From Synechococcus sp. WH 8016 (GTDB lineage: Bacteria; Cyanobacteriota; Cyanobacteriia; PCC-6307; Cyanobiaceae): a stretch of 64,000 nt of DNA. Under the pieces are notes generated by a model that searched no databases, was not told the origin of the DNA, and worked only from the letters and a program-made list of their open reading frames with translations. Both the position numbers and the translations under genes were made by a program. This document shows, in pieces, positions 8,571-17,850 of the stretch (positions are counted from its first letter, which is position 1; each line of letters opens with the position of its first letter). The stretch is taken from positions 806,001 to 870,000 of the forward strand of contig NZ_AGIK01000001.1 in assembly GCF_000230675.1 (NCBI RefSeq), read 5' to 3'.

Positions 8571-9551
8571 ATGCGTCGTCGATCATTTTTAATGTTGGGA
8601 ATCCCGGCGGCCTTGGCGATGGCCGTTCCATTTTCTGCAAATGGATTGGCGGCATCGACCCAAAAAAAGGCCTTCCTAAATCCTTTAAGAAGGGGCTCAA
8701 GGCTTCGGGCGGTCAATGCCGGAACTTGGATCGATCCTGATACTGATTTTGGCCTCCTCGTGCAGCGTTGTGAGGCTGAAGGCTGGACGCTTGAGATCCC
8801 AGAATCAGTGAGGCGTCAATGGCAATGGTTTTCAGGCACCGATCAACAGCGAGCCGATGATCTTGAGCGCGCTTGGAACAATCCTTCGCTGGATGGTCTG
8901 ATTTATGTCGGTGCTGGCTGGGGAGGCGCCAGGGTTTTAGAAGTTGGCTTCCGCTTTCCCAAGCGACCGCTCTGGACCTTGGGATTTTCTGACACAAGCT
9001 CGATTCTGCTGGCGCAATGGTCGGCGGGTTTGCATGGCGCCATCCATGGATCCACAACTGGACCGGACCAACAGTGGGAGCGAACGGTCCATCTCCTGAA
9101 GGGAGAACCGGTCGCTCCACTGCAAGGCCGTGCCGTACGACCCGGGGTGGCCAGTGGTCCGCTCGTGGTGACCAATCTCACGGTCGCAACCCATTTGATT
9201 GGCACACCCTGGTTGCCTGATCTGCGTGGATCCATCCTGGTGCTGGAGGATGTGGGAGAAGCTCCCTACAGAGTGGATCGCATGCTCACGCAGTGGCGCA
9301 GCTCTGGGCTGCTTCGTGGCCTTGCCGGCGTGGCTACGGGACGGTTCAGCTGGAAAGGGGAGGTGGAGCCAGGTGATTTCTCCATGGATGGGATCCTCGA
9401 GGAGCGGCTCTCTGATCTAGGCATCCCCTTGGTCATGAATTTGCCCCTTGGGCATGGACTTCCCAACATGGCTCTCCCCCTTGGTGCAGCAGCCACGCTC
9501 GACGCAAACCGAGGAACGCTGCAACTGAATCCTGAGCGCACCCATCGATAG
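8571..9551 (+). CDS. LD-carboxypeptidase (peptidase family S66), Tat-like signal
   Basis: 326 residues. The N-terminus MRRRSFLMLGIPAALAMAV has a basic run plus hydrophobic core like a signal peptide. The S66 fold is shown by GLIYVGAGWGG, then LGFSDTSSILLAQ with the nucleophile serine expected in GFSDTS, and the late PLGHGLPNMALPLGA. S66 enzymes remove the terminal D-Ala from tetrapeptides during wall recycling, or process related peptides. An export signal is unusual for the cytoplasmic LdcA type. The ATG at 8571 is used; the preceding TTG at 8568 is also possible. Confidence 0.8.
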   Translation: MRRRSFLMLGIPAALAMAVPFSANGLAASTQKKAFLNPLRRGSRLRAVNAGTWIDPDTDFGLLVQRCEAEGWTLEIPESVRRQWQWFSGTDQQRADDLERAWNNPSLDGLIYVGAGWGGARVLEVGFRFPKRPLWTLGFSDTSSILLAQWSAGLHGAIHGSTTGPDQQWERTVHLLKGEPVAPLQGRAVRPGVASGPLVVTNLTVATHLIGTPWLPDLRGSILVLEDVGEAPYRVDRMLTQWRSSGLLRGLAGVATGRFSWKGEVEPGDFSMDGILEERLSDLGIPLVMNLPLGHGLPNMALPLGAAATLDANRGTLQLNPERTHR

Positions 9552-9594
9552 GACACGCCTCGATAGGAGAGGCCTCGATAGGACACCCATCGAT
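9543..9594. repeat. Three 15-16 bp tandem repeats at the end of the S66 gene
   Basis: Units 9543-9558, 9559-9573 and 9574-9588 share the core TCGATAGGA, followed by a partial copy ATCGAT. The first unit contains the stop codon of the peptidase gene. Confidence 0.8.
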
Positions 9595-9603
9595 CAACCC
9601 ATT

Positions 9604-9627
9604 AAAAAAGGGAGGCTTACGCCCCCC
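9604..9627 (-). terminator. Rho-independent terminator of fba
   Basis: Read on the minus strand, GGGGGGC, loop GTAA, GCCTCCC, then TTTTTT. A seven-base GC stem with one G-U pair, a GNRA tetraloop and a six-T tail lie 25 bases after the fba stop. Confidence 0.9.
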
Positions 9628-9651
9628 GATTGATTGGCTTTGACCGAAAAA

Positions 9652-10725
9652 TCAGGCAGCAACTGCTGTCTTGGGGTCAAGGGTGCCTTTTGCATAAAGG
9701 CCGGAGTAAAAGTTGATGTCGCGCTGCTTGATCTTGCTGGCATTACCGGCAGCCCAGAACTGCTGGTAGCGATCCAAACAAACCTGCTTCATGTACTTAC
9801 GAGCCGGCTTGTTGAAGTGACGGGGATCGAAGTTGGCAGGATCAGCCATCGCAGCTTCACGCACAGCCGCGGTGAAGGCCAAACGGTTGTCGGTATCGAT
9901 GTTCACTTTGCGAACACCGTTACGGATCCCTTCCTGAATTTCTTCCACGGGAACGCCGTAGGTCTCAGGAATCGCACCGCCGTACTTGTTGATCATTTCC
10001 AACCATTCCTGGGGAACGGAGGAGGAGCCGTGCATCACCAGGTGAGTGTTGGGGATGGCCTTGTGGATTTCAGCAATACGGCTGATCGCGAGCACTTCAC
10101 CCGTGGGCTTGCGGGTGAACTTGTAAGCACCGTGGCTTGTACCGATGGCGATCGCCAAGGCATCCACCTTGGTTTTGGCCACAAAGTCGGCAGCCTCAGC
10201 TGGATCGGTTAGCAGCTGATCCTTGGAAAGCTCACCTTCAAAACCGTGTCCGTCCTCGGCTTCGCCTTTGCCAGTTTCAAGGGAGCCGAGGCAACCCAAT
10301 TCACCTTCAACACTCACGCCGATGGCATGGGCAACGTCCACGACTTCCTTCGTGACGTTGACGTTGTAGTCGTAACTCGCAGGCGTCTTGGCATCGGCCT
10401 CGAGGGAGCCGTCCATCATCACGGAGGTGAAGCCATTGGCGGCTGCTCCGAAGCAAGTTGCAGGGCTATTGCCGTGGTCCTGATGCATCACGACGGGAAT
10501 GTCGGGATAGGTCTCAACAGCAGCCAGGATCAGGTGACGCAGGAAATTCTCACCTGCATAGGTGCGAGCCCCACGGGAAGCCTGGAGGATCACAGGAGAG
10601 TCAGTCTCGTGAGCCGCCTCCATGATCGACTGCACCTGCTCAAGATTGTTGACGTTAAAAGCAGGGATGCCGTAGCCGTTTTCCGCGGCATGGTCGAGCA
10701 GAAGTCGAAGCGGAACGAGCGCCAT
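9652..10725 (-). CDS. fba: Fructose-bisphosphate aldolase, class II
   Basis: 357 residues, starting [27 protein letters not shown]. Zinc and substrate motifs are visible: [42 protein letters not shown] and [13 protein letters not shown], then [17 protein letters not shown]. It cleaves or forms fructose-1,6-bisphosphate and sedoheptulose-1,7-bisphosphate in glycolysis and the Calvin cycle (CbbA type). A Shine-Dalgarno-like AGGA precedes the ATG. Gene is monocistronic, with its own terminator. Confidence 0.97.
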   Translation of the reverse strand: MALVPLRLLLDHAAENGYGIPAFNVNNLEQVQSIMEAAHETDSPVILQASRGARTYAGENFLRHLILAAVETYPDIPVVMHQDHGNSPATCFGAAANGFTSVMMDGSLEADAKTPASYDYNVNVTKEVVDVAHAIGVSVEGELGCLGSLETGKGEAEDGHGFEGELSKDQLLTDPAEAADFVAKTKVDALAIAIGTSHGAYKFTRKPTGEVLAISRIAEIHKAIPNTHLVMHGSSSVPQEWLEMINKYGGAIPETYGVPVEEIQEGIRNGVRKVNIDTDNRLAFTAAVREAAMADPANFDPRHFNKPARKYMKQVCLDRYQQFWAAGNASKIKQRDINFYSGLYAKGTLDPKTAVAA

Positions 10726-10751
10726 AGTGAAGTCCTAACGAAGGCCGATCA

Positions 10752-10808
10752 ACGGACATAGGTCCGTAACCGCGCGACTTTACCTTTGAGTCGTGTGAAT
10801 GTCACGAC
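10752..10808 (-). promoter_or_regulatory. Two hairpins in the fba leader
   Basis: ACGGAC/GTCCGT (10752-10757 and 10762-10767, 4-base loop) and GTCGTG/CACGAC (10790-10795 and 10803-10808, 7-base loop) lie 27-83 bases upstream of the fba start. They may be leader structures or operators; no known riboswitch was recognised. Confidence 0.4.
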
Positions 10809-11430
10809 ACTCCGTTGCAGAAATCCTGCTGGAGTGCCAGCGACTGACCGATTAGGCAGTGGGGACCGCCCGGAAAAGCTGCTCATCCACGGATGGTTCG
10901 GGGGCTAAGCGGCACGCTTTTGAGGCCTCTGAAATGGCCTAAGCCCTCACCAACAGACGGCTTGGCCCATGTTTCGCTCCCATCGAAACCTCGCGTGTTG
11001 CTGAGGTGTAGAGACGCCCTTGCAACCCGACTGATCAGAGAACAAGTCCAAGTGCATTCGTCAACAACACAACACCCGAACTCTTGATGCGCATGCTTGC
11101 AACCATTTGAGAATCGGATTGCTAAGCACAATCGGCTCTTGCGTTGGAGCAGTCTTTGCCCCATGAATGCCGCCTAATTATGTATGGATCATCCAAAAAT
11201 GTTGGCGAGGGCCGTGCACTCTTTGGAGGACACGCAGAAAGACCTCCGGATAACAAAGAGCTTGGGGTAACAAAGAACTAAGAATGATGCACGAACAATG
11301 AAGCAGACCAAAACCTACCCACAAAATCCTGGCCGAAGCCCAATATTGATACCCAGATTTGTACCCAGCTCCGTGATCAAGATCCGCAAAAAATGATCAT
11401 TGTTTCAAGAATCTGTGCGATCCAATTGGA
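10809..11430. other. Long non-coding stretch upstream of fba
   Basis: No convincing gene. Short open frames here lack start signals and known residues. It contains one strong nested inverted repeat (11219-11260, separate entry) and presumably the fba promoter. No tRNA, RNase P, SRP, 6S or tmRNA signature was seen. Confidence 0.5.
11219..11260. repeat. Nested inverted repeat, possible structured RNA or operator
   Basis: CTCTTTG (11219-11225) pairs with CAAAGAG (11254-11260), and inside it GAGG (11226-11229) pairs with CCTC (11243-11246). Neither strand has an adjacent T run, so it is not an ordinary terminator. Confidence 0.5.
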
Positions 11431-12510
11431 TCATGCAATCGATTGATCGCATGCTTGCTGACTAAGCAGACCCTCTGAAAGGCCTGGAACCATAGGGGTT
11501 CCGGTTCGAATACTTTGAGCCCACCAGCTCTGGATGCGAGCCACCGGCGCCACGCGGCCATCGCTCCAGGTGGTGGGGAAGACGAAGTCAACGTCCGCTT
11601 CAATATTGCGTGTGGGCTCTCCCGCGGGCGTATGCCACAGCCCAAAGCCATGGACATAATCTTTTTGGTTGGAGCTACCGAGGGTGAGGCTGCCTTCAGA
11701 TCCGTAGATCTCGAGCCAGCAACCTCGACCGTTGCGCGCCACAGACGACAAGTTGACCTGGGCTGGAACCGTTTGGTCCGTGCGTCCCTGCCAATCCAGC
11801 TGCATCTGAATGAGGGAAACATCTTCGGCATCCACTGGAGCCATACCCCCGCTGGGGTGAGGGCGCTCCTTGATCGACACGCTATTGAGGCCTTGAACGG
11901 ATCGAATCGGTCCGATCAACCAGGCCAACATGTCGAAGGCATGGGTCCCAAGGGCACCGATCACGCCCCCACCGGCTTCCCGTTGTGAGTACCAGTTCCA
12001 TGGTCGTGAGGCATCGGCTCGGCTGCTCATCAACCAGTCGAGTTTCACCAGCCAGGGAGTGCCTACGGCACCGGCCTCCAACATCCTGGCGGCCTGCATG
12101 AACAGAGGCACAGCCCGATATTCATAATCCACCGCAACACTGAGCCGCTTCTGAATGGCCAAGCGTTGGAGCTCGGCCACCGATTCCGCCTTGAGGGCGA
12201 CAGGCTTTTCCAGCAACAAGTGTTTGCCGGCATTGAGCGCTTGAAGGGCCAAGGCAAAGCGTGGCTCCGGAGGGGTAGCAATAATCACGGCCTGCACGCG
12301 AGAGTCGCTGAGCAGAGCCTCCCAATCGTCATAACCCGGAAGGTTGTGCTCCTGACAGGCCTGATCCAAGCGATCACGACGGGGATGCCAGAGCGCTACC
12401 GCCTTGAGATCAGCTTGAGAGGCAAGGGCTTGGAGATGAACCGATTCACCAAAGCCGAGACCCGCAATGGCCACTCCAATGGGGGATGGGCTTGAGGTTG
12501 GGAGAGCCAT
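11431..12510 (-). CDS. Gfo/Idh/MocA-family oxidoreductase
   Basis: 359 residues starting MALPTSSPSPIGVAIAGLG. The Rossmann NAD(P) motif is GVAIAGLGFGESVHL (glycine-rich, near residue 11). The family lysine motif is LLLEKPVALKAESV, and the second domain has WNWYSQREAGGGVIGALGTHAFDML with the conserved GGG and HxxD. The family reduces or oxidises sugars, inositols or bilins; the specific substrate cannot be told. The start at 12510 places the Rossmann motif correctly. It is the last gene of the accD operon. Confidence 0.85.
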   Translation of the reverse strand: MALPTSSPSPIGVAIAGLGFGESVHLQALASQADLKAVALWHPRRDRLDQACQEHNLPGYDDWEALLSDSRVQAVIIATPPEPRFALALQALNAGKHLLLEKPVALKAESVAELQRLAIQKRLSVAVDYEYRAVPLFMQAARMLEAGAVGTPWLVKLDWLMSSRADASRPWNWYSQREAGGGVIGALGTHAFDMLAWLIGPIRSVQGLNSVSIKERPHPSGGMAPVDAEDVSLIQMQLDWQGRTDQTVPAQVNLSSVARNGRGCWLEIYGSEGSLTLGSSNQKDYVHGFGLWHTPAGEPTRNIEADVDFVFPTTWSDGRVAPVARIQSWWAQSIRTGTPMVPGLSEGLLSQQACDQSIA

Positions 12511-12529
12511 AGGAAAAGCCGCGTGGGGA

Positions 12530-12928
12530 TCAGGAGAGCGCGGAAAGCTCGTCCGATGAGCACACACCGGAAAGAACGCCGTCGATCAAAGGGTCAGAAC
12601 CAGAAGGTTGCCATTCGGCTTTGAATTGGGGCAATCCATTCTTTTGCTTGTCTCGATATAACTGCTGGCTGCAGTCGATCTCCATCACCACCAGGGTTCC
12701 CAAGGCGGGGCGATCATCCTCCTGACGCAAGCTGTAGCGGCTCAGCACGGAGACGGTGCCATCCTTCTTCAGCCGCAAACTGCCAGCATCCCACCATTGC
12801 TGTCCCTCGCCACTGGAGGGCACTTCTCTCCATTCGACCTGACCTGCGCAAACAGGAGCCGCCCAAAGAATCAGGGCCAAAACAAGAACAACGACGGCCC
12901 TAAACCGTGAAGCCAAAACAGGAATCAT
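12530..12928 (-). CDS. Exported protein, unknown function
   Basis: 132 residues with a clear signal peptide ([18 protein letters not shown]). The mature part contains two cysteines in IDCSQQLY and GVCSSDE, spaced as a likely disulfide, and a beta-strand pattern ([25 protein letters not shown]). It overlaps the accD stop by the four-base ATGA, so it is co-translated with accD. No family recognised beyond cyanobacterial conservation. Confidence 0.7.
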   Translation of the reverse strand: MIPVLASRFRAVVVLVLALILWAAPVCAGQVEWREVPSSGEGQQWWDAGSLRLKKDGTVSVLSRYSLRQEDDRPALGTLVVMEIDCSQQLYRDKQKNGLPQFKAEWQPSGSDPLIDGVLSGVCSSDELSALS

Positions 12929-13803
12929 GAGCTGGGGACCCGAGATTCACAGCCATGCAATCTGAGCAGACTCGCCAGAGTGGAGCGCAATTGCGTTCGC
13001 GGAACAATCGAATCCACAAATCCGTGGTCTTGTAGATACTCAGCGGTTTGAAAATTATCCGGCAACTTTTCGCGCAAGGTCTGTTCAATGACGCGCCGCC
13101 CAGCAAAGCCAATGAGAGCTTTTGGCTCCGCCAAAATTAAATCACCAAGCATCGCAAAACTGGCTGTAACGCCACCTGTGGTGGGGTGGGTGAGCAGTGG
13201 CATGTACAACACACCCGCCTCACGATGGCGTTCCAACGCACCAGAAATTTTGGCCATCTGCATGAGGCTGAGCATGCCCTCCTGCATCCTCGCTCCACCT
13301 GATGCACACACAATCAGAAGCGGCAGCTTTTTGGCGGTTGCTTCTTCCACCAAGCGAGTGATCTTTTCACCAACCACCGACCCCATCGAACCGCCCATAA
13401 AACGGAAATCCATCACGGCAAGGGCCATCGGAATCCCCTCAACCTCACAAAGCCCAGTGACAACACCGTCTCGAAGCCCTGTGCTGGCCTGGGTTTCGCG
13501 AAGTCGATCCGCATAGGCCCTGCGGTCTTTAAAACCCAATGGATCCGTGGGTTGCAGCTCTTGATCCATCGCCACGAAGCTGTTGGGATCCACCAACACC
13601 GCAATGCGCTCGGTGCTATCGATGCGATGGTGATAGCCACAGTTGCTGCAAACACTGGCGTTGCTCAGCAGATCCTTGCGGTACACCACCTGACCGCACT
13701 CTGGGCACTTGCTCCAAAGGCCATCCCCTTCATCCGGTTCTTGATTCACCTTGCCGACGTACTGACCCTTACGGCGATCAGCGAACCAGTCGAAGAGGCT
13801 CAT
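12925..13803 (-). CDS. accD: Acetyl-CoA carboxylase carboxyltransferase subunit beta
   Basis: 292 residues, start [13 protein letters not shown] at 13803. A four-cysteine zinc ribbon is formed by CPECGQ and CSNCGYHH near residues 33-55. The carboxyltransferase core follows: [44 protein letters not shown] and [17 protein letters not shown]. With AccA it transfers CO2 from biotin to acetyl-CoA for fatty acid synthesis. First gene of a three-gene operon. Confidence 0.97.
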   Translation of the reverse strand: MSLFDWFADRRKGQYVGKVNQEPDEGDGLWSKCPECGQVVYRKDLLSNASVCSNCGYHHRIDSTERIAVLVDPNSFVAMDQELQPTDPLGFKDRRAYADRLRETQASTGLRDGVVTGLCEVEGIPMALAVMDFRFMGGSMGSVVGEKITRLVEEATAKKLPLLIVCASGGARMQEGMLSLMQMAKISGALERHREAGVLYMPLLTHPTTGGVTASFAMLGDLILAEPKALIGFAGRRVIEQTLREKLPDNFQTAEYLQDHGFVDSIVPRTQLRSTLASLLRLHGCESRVPSS

Positions 13804-14142
13804 GACTTTTGACTCCGCAGTAGTGGCAAGCAATCCCAGCTGCCGCAGTGGATTTCAGCCGATACATGCACCAGTATCTTTTGAAAAGCACGGACCAAAT
13901 GACCAGGCAAGAGGGGAAAGGTTTTCTATTGATTTCGCGATCCTAGATCGAGGATCCTTCGGCACAGAAAGACCGTCTTCTTGAGGCTTAGGTCAGCCCT
14001 TCCTTGGCTCACCCCTCTTGACGGCCTTGCAGAACGAGCAGTGATCGCCCACGAGCCGTGAACCGAGCCTTGAACCAAGCCGTGAATCAAGGGGTCAACC
14101 TTTCGGCGAAAGTGACCCTAAAAGCCAAGGATTGTAAAGGCT
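13804..14142. other. Intergenic stretch upstream of accD
   Basis: No gene supported. It contains a 12-bp tandem repeat (14053-14100, separate entry) and should carry the accD promoter. Confidence 0.5.
14053..14100. repeat. Four imperfect 12-bp tandem repeats
   Basis: Units GAGCCGTGAACC, GAGCCTTGAACC, AAGCCGTGAATC and AAGGGGTCAACC lie end to end. They sit between the SET-domain gene (3' side) and accD. Confidence 0.7.
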
Positions 14143-14601
14143 CTATTGCTCAATCATGGCCAAGAGATAGGGGGCTACAAAACCTTGGTATTCAAGCCGT
14201 TTTTCGCTTGATAACCCCTTCCAACCATTCACATGGACTCTACAAGTGACTTCTCCACATAAACAAGGGTCAGGAAAGTAATCGATTGAATAATTCCTCA
14301 TTGCATAATCAAAGGTAATTTCTTCGCCCTTCTCGATAACCCTAAACGCAATAAAGTCATGCGCTCCAGATGCATTCAGCGAGATACCACAGGAAGGATT
14401 GCATGAGTGATTGACTTTGCTGATCAAGCCCGCATGCTGAACATGCTGAGAAGCCGACACCTGAGAAGCATGCGAGTGATTTGCGGATAAGACTTTTTCA
14501 ATCACCCCAATCATCACAGTTTCACCAACCTGGAAAGACTTTGTTGCAAATATCCCATCACCTCTCAACGGAGTGACTTTGATTTCATATCCAACGGACA
14601 A
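14143..14601 (-). CDS. SET-domain lysine methyltransferase
   Basis: 152 residues, a compact SET domain. Visible motifs: GDGIFATKSFQVGE (SET-N), NHSCNPSC at 64-71, GEEITFDYA at 92-100 with the catalytic tyrosine, and a post-SET cysteine set CLCGEVTC (113-120). Such proteins methylate lysines with S-adenosylmethionine; bacterial targets are mostly unknown. The start is TTG at 14601 with AAGG a few bases upstream. The gene stands alone in AT-rich sequence, which may indicate acquisition. Confidence 0.85.
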   Translation of the reverse strand: MSVGYEIKVTPLRGDGIFATKSFQVGETVMIGVIEKVLSANHSHASQVSASQHVQHAGLISKVNHSCNPSCGISLNASGAHDFIAFRVIEKGEEITFDYAMRNYSIDYFPDPCLCGEVTCRVHVNGWKGLSSEKRLEYQGFVAPYLLAMIEQ

Positions 14602-15134
14602 AATAGGACCTTAAAGACGTCTTCATTTTCATCACTTTTTACGTTACTACAATAAGCAATAGTACCCATTAATAGATCAATTTTTTCAATAAATATTTTT
14701 ATCTTAGCATGAATTTTCCACGCTCTATGAAAAATAAATTTTCAAGCAAAACCAAGCTTTGGTAAAAGCTTTTGATTGTTCTTATTCCAACGCAGACAGC
14801 GCGAGAGGCCACGATTTCAACTATTATTGTTATCACCAAAATTCACTCCAACTCTTCAAACATTTTCGAGTCGCTCTTTACGGCGACCTTCTCCCAGAGC
14901 AAACGACAACACCCTTAGGCTTTTACGATCAATTGGCAAAAGCACTATGCATAAGGCCTTGAATTTTATGGCTAAAGCGTAGAGTTTCAACACCTTTCTG
15001 CTCCAAGCCTCAGCCAAGCAGGACAACCTTTCAAGCAGAGCATCTCATCCCTAACGGAATTCCTTTGAGCGAATAAGCTGCCACAAAAAAATCTATTTTT
15101 GTATACATAAACACAAGCAATTGGACGTGAACTT
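14602..15134. other. AT-rich intergenic stretch, no gene seen
   Basis: Frames of 67-68 codons near 14759-14982 have no plausible start site or family features. Composition is markedly AT-rich compared with flanking housekeeping genes. Confidence 0.5.
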
Positions 15135-15533
15135 ATGCCTATTGAAACGATCGACAATGTGATTCACTCCCTGATGTCAGCAGGTGGCGAAAAAATCGAT
15201 TGGGTCAAAGGAGAGTCACGTTCCTGCCCCGATGGGAGTTGGAGCATCTCAGAGGGCACCAACTGCAGTCATCTCGGCCATCTGGACAACACGATCACCA
15301 AACGACTGTCCCGGCTGGACATCACGGTCAATCGGGAGATCAACTTACAGGTGATCTTTGACCCTGAAAGCCGTAGAAATGAAGCTTTAGAGATCTACGA
15401 GTCAACCAGCGCAAGAACACTGTTGACCCTGATGTTTTGGCCTGGACTGGAATCTGCAAGGAAATTGGCCATTGCCTCCATCGATCAATGGCACAGAGCG
15501 ATAGAAGATGGCTGGTATGAGGGGTCTGAGTAG
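15135..15533 (+). CDS. Hypothetical protein
   Basis: 132 residues, soluble, starting MPIETIDNVIHSLMSAGG. The C-terminal part has helix-like LTLMFWPGLESARKLAIASIDQW. No signal peptide, no membrane segment and no motif I recognise. Codon use resembles the neighbouring genes. It stands alone between AT-rich sequence and a 14-bp direct repeat. Confidence 0.55.
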   Translation: MPIETIDNVIHSLMSAGGEKIDWVKGESRSCPDGSWSISEGTNCSHLGHLDNTITKRLSRLDITVNREINLQVIFDPESRRNEALEIYESTSARTLLTLMFWPGLESARKLAIASIDQWHRAIEDGWYEGSE

Positions 15534-15546
15534 TCACATCCTTGCC

Positions 15547-15586
15547 ATCAACACCGCTTGATCAACACCGCTTGATCAACATCGAG
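15547..15586. repeat. 14-bp direct repeats
   Basis: ATCAACACCGCTTG occurs at 15547-15560 and again at 15561-15574, followed by a partial third copy (ATCAACATCGAG). Confidence 0.85.
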
Positions 15587-15662
15587 GGAATTCTCTCTCT
15601 TCATTTGGTGAGCAAGAAAAAGCTTGCTTCCTGCTGAAGGACAAGTGCTAATAGCTGTTGAT

Positions 15663-16496
15663 TTAAATGCCCCCAAACAAGCCGAACCATTGCTGACCCC
15701 ACCACTCAGCACCTCCGATCCAGGTCAGCCAGATTCCAAGGGCAATAAAGGGGCCAAAGGGGAATGGCTGTCTCGGCCCTAACCGTCCAGACAGACGTCC
15801 AATCGTGCCAAACAAGGCACCGCTAAAAACGGCGATTGCCAAAGAAACCAAGACACCGCCCAAGCCGAGCCAAGCGCCTGAGACAGCTGCCAATTTGGCA
15901 TCACCAAGTCCGAGCGCAGGTTGTCCCAGCATGCGCTCAGCAAGAGCACTTAATCCTTCCAGCGCCAGCAATCCTGCGGAAGCCGCCAACAGATGATTGA
16001 GGAGCACGGCACTCGCTTCCGGCCCTGGAATGACCAGATACAGAGCACCCGTGAAGGCAAGGCCGAGCAACACCCCGATTCTGCAAAGAGGTTCGGGCAG
16101 CCAGAGATGATCAATATCAATCAACACCAGGGGCAAAAGCACGCTGATCAGAACAATCCCCGCCAACACATTGAGCAAGGCCAGGCCTAATTGATCAGAC
16201 GCGGCAAGCAATCCATGGCCCCACAACGCGCTCAACCAAAGAAGGGCGCTGATGAGTTCCACCAATGGATAACGGCCCGAGATGCCCTGATGGCAATCGC
16301 GACAACGGCCCCGAAGCCACACCCAGCCCAGCACCGGCACATTGTCGTGCCAGCGCACCGCCTGACCACACTTCGGACAGTGACTACCAGGCCAAACCAC
16401 TGATTCTTGGCGCGGCAACCGCCAGGCCACCACATTGGCGAAGCTCCCCACACAGGCTCCACCCACCACAAGCATCAGGCTGAGCAAACCGGTCAA
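15663..16496 (-). CDS. pilD: Prepilin peptidase / methyltransferase (A24)
   Basis: 277 residues with about seven membrane segments. The N-terminal domain has the four-cysteine zinc site CPKC (40-43) and CRDC (about 64-67). Aspartate protease residues are in LIDIDHLWLPEP and LGLGDAKLAA (the GxGD motif). The enzyme cleaves and N-methylates type IV pilins or pseudopilins. No pilin gene lies beside it. It overlaps the upstream gene by four bases. Confidence 0.93.
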   Translation of the reverse strand: MTGLLSLMLVVGGACVGSFANVVAWRLPRQESVVWPGSHCPKCGQAVRWHDNVPVLGWVWLRGRCRDCHQGISGRYPLVELISALLWLSALWGHGLLAASDQLGLALLNVLAGIVLISVLLPLVLIDIDHLWLPEPLCRIGVLLGLAFTGALYLVIPGPEASAVLLNHLLAASAGLLALEGLSALAERMLGQPALGLGDAKLAAVSGAWLGLGGVLVSLAIAVFSGALFGTIGRLSGRLGPRQPFPFGPFIALGIWLTWIGGAEWWGQQWFGLFGGI

Positions 16497-16822
16497 AGCC
16501 CTGACCCTCTTGGTCGATCTCGCCAGCCACGCGGGCGACGCAGCCGACGGCCGATGAGATCGATGCTGATGAAATGTTCTTGTAGCAACAGAGTGGGGCT
16601 TTCGAACACAACCCTGCCTTCATCTAAGCGCTCATTCACAACAACACCCATCGGTTCAAGTTGCTGCCCAGAATCACTTAAAAAGCGGAAGTAGATCCGT
16701 CGTGCCAAGGCGATCAGACGACGACTATCCACTCTGTCCCAGCGTGGTGGTGGAGTTGTTGATCCACCGGCACCTGCAATTTCAAAGGAGGGAGAGGACA
16801 AAAAAAAGACCCACCTGATCAT
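16493..16822 (-). CDS. Conserved hypothetical protein upstream of pilD
   Basis: 109 residues. After a short variable N-terminus, the core WDRVDSRRLIALARRIYFRFLSD, GVVVNERLDEGRVVFESPTLLLQEHF and IDLIGRRLRRPRGW is basic and looks like a small beta domain. The ATGA overlap with pilD suggests co-translation. Not recognised. Confidence 0.55.
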   Translation of the reverse strand: MIRWVFFLSSPSFEIAGAGGSTTPPPRWDRVDSRRLIALARRIYFRFLSDSGQQLEPMGVVVNERLDEGRVVFESPTLLLQEHFISIDLIGRRLRRPRGWRDRPRGSGL

Positions 16823-16873
16823 TCAGATGAGTCCACGATAGATGTGATTGCTCAAGATGTTCGGCAGAAGCAA

Positions 16874-17776
16874 TCAGGAGACCTTGCTTTGCTCTTCAAT
16901 CATGCGGTGAATGATGGGAGTCAAGATGAGTTCCATCGCGAAGCCCATCTTTCCTCCATTCACAACAATGCTGGTGGGACTGCTCATGAAGGAGTCATGA
17001 ATCATGCTCAGCAGATAGCTGAAGTCAATTCCCCACTTCTCACGAGCTCCCTTGCGGAAGTGAATGATCACGAAGCTTTCATCTGGCGTCGGGATGTTGC
17101 GACAGATGAATGGGTTGGAGGTGTCCACCGTGGGCACCCGCTGGAAGTTGATATCCGTGCGGCTGAACTGGGGACAAATGTGATTGATGTAATCCGGCAT
17201 GCGGCGCAGGATCGTGTCCACGATCGCTTCGGCTGAATAGCCGCGCTCAGCGTTATCACGGTGAATCTTTTGGATCCACTCAAGGTTGGTGATCGGAACA
17301 ACACCCACCAGCAGATCGGCGAGGGAAGCCACGTCGTAGCCGTCTCCGACAACGCCACCGTGGAGGCCTTCGTAGAACAACACGTCCGTCCCACCAGGGA
17401 TGGATTCCCAGGGGGTGAACTGACCTGGATCCAAGTTCACGCCGAGGCGAGCGTTGTGCTCAGCAGCCTCTTCTGGACTGTGGAGGTAATAACGCTTCTG
17501 ACCTCCACCCGTTTCGCCGTAGACGCGGAAGAGCTCTTCGAGCTTGTCGAAGAGGTTGGCTTCGGGTCCGAAGTGGGAGAAATTCTCACCCTTCGCAAGC
17601 GATTCAGACATGGCGGTCTTCATCGCCATCCGCTCGAAGCGGTGGTAGCTGTCGCCCTCCACCACTGCAGGAGTGATGTTCTCCCGAGCGAAGATGTGCT
17701 CAAAAGCCCTCTTAACAGTGCTGGTGCCTGCACCTGAGGAACCCGTGACAGCCACGACGGGGTGACGCTTCGACAT
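16874..17776 (-). CDS. prk: Phosphoribulokinase
   Basis: 300 residues. The P-loop is VAVTGSSGAGTSTVKRAF at residues 8-25, followed by VEGDSYHRF and LFDKLEELFRVYGETGGGQKRYYLHSPEEA. DVLFYEGLHGG contains the Walker B-like acidic residue. It phosphorylates ribulose-5-phosphate, the step feeding Rubisco. The length near 300 and lack of the long regulatory cysteine insert suit the type found in marine cyanobacteria. Its presence shows an autotroph. Confidence 0.96.
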   Translation of the reverse strand: MSKRHPVVAVTGSSGAGTSTVKRAFEHIFARENITPAVVEGDSYHRFERMAMKTAMSESLAKGENFSHFGPEANLFDKLEELFRVYGETGGGQKRYYLHSPEEAAEHNARLGVNLDPGQFTPWESIPGGTDVLFYEGLHGGVVGDGYDVASLADLLVGVVPITNLEWIQKIHRDNAERGYSAEAIVDTILRRMPDYINHICPQFSRTDINFQRVPTVDTSNPFICRNIPTPDESFVIIHFRKGAREKWGIDFSYLLSMIHDSFMSSPTSIVVNGGKMGFAMELILTPIIHRMIEEQSKVS

Positions 17777-17850
17777 CGACGGAGGAAGATCTGGCCAAAT
17801 GAGTTTGGCAGGTCAAAGGGCAAATTCCACATTTTTCCTGCCAGGTCGCA

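Noticed and set aside
9634..10212. Long plus-strand open frame opposite fba
   Set aside because: It mirrors the aldolase gene; codon bias of fba creates it.
10883..11164. 93-codon minus frame upstream of fba
   Set aside because: No ribosome site and no protein-like features.
10809..11218. Stable RNA gene (6S, tmRNA, SRP, RNase P)
   Set aside because: None of the conserved core sequences was found.
14759..14982. Two plus frames of 67-68 codons
   Set aside because: AT-rich, no start signal, no recognisable pattern.
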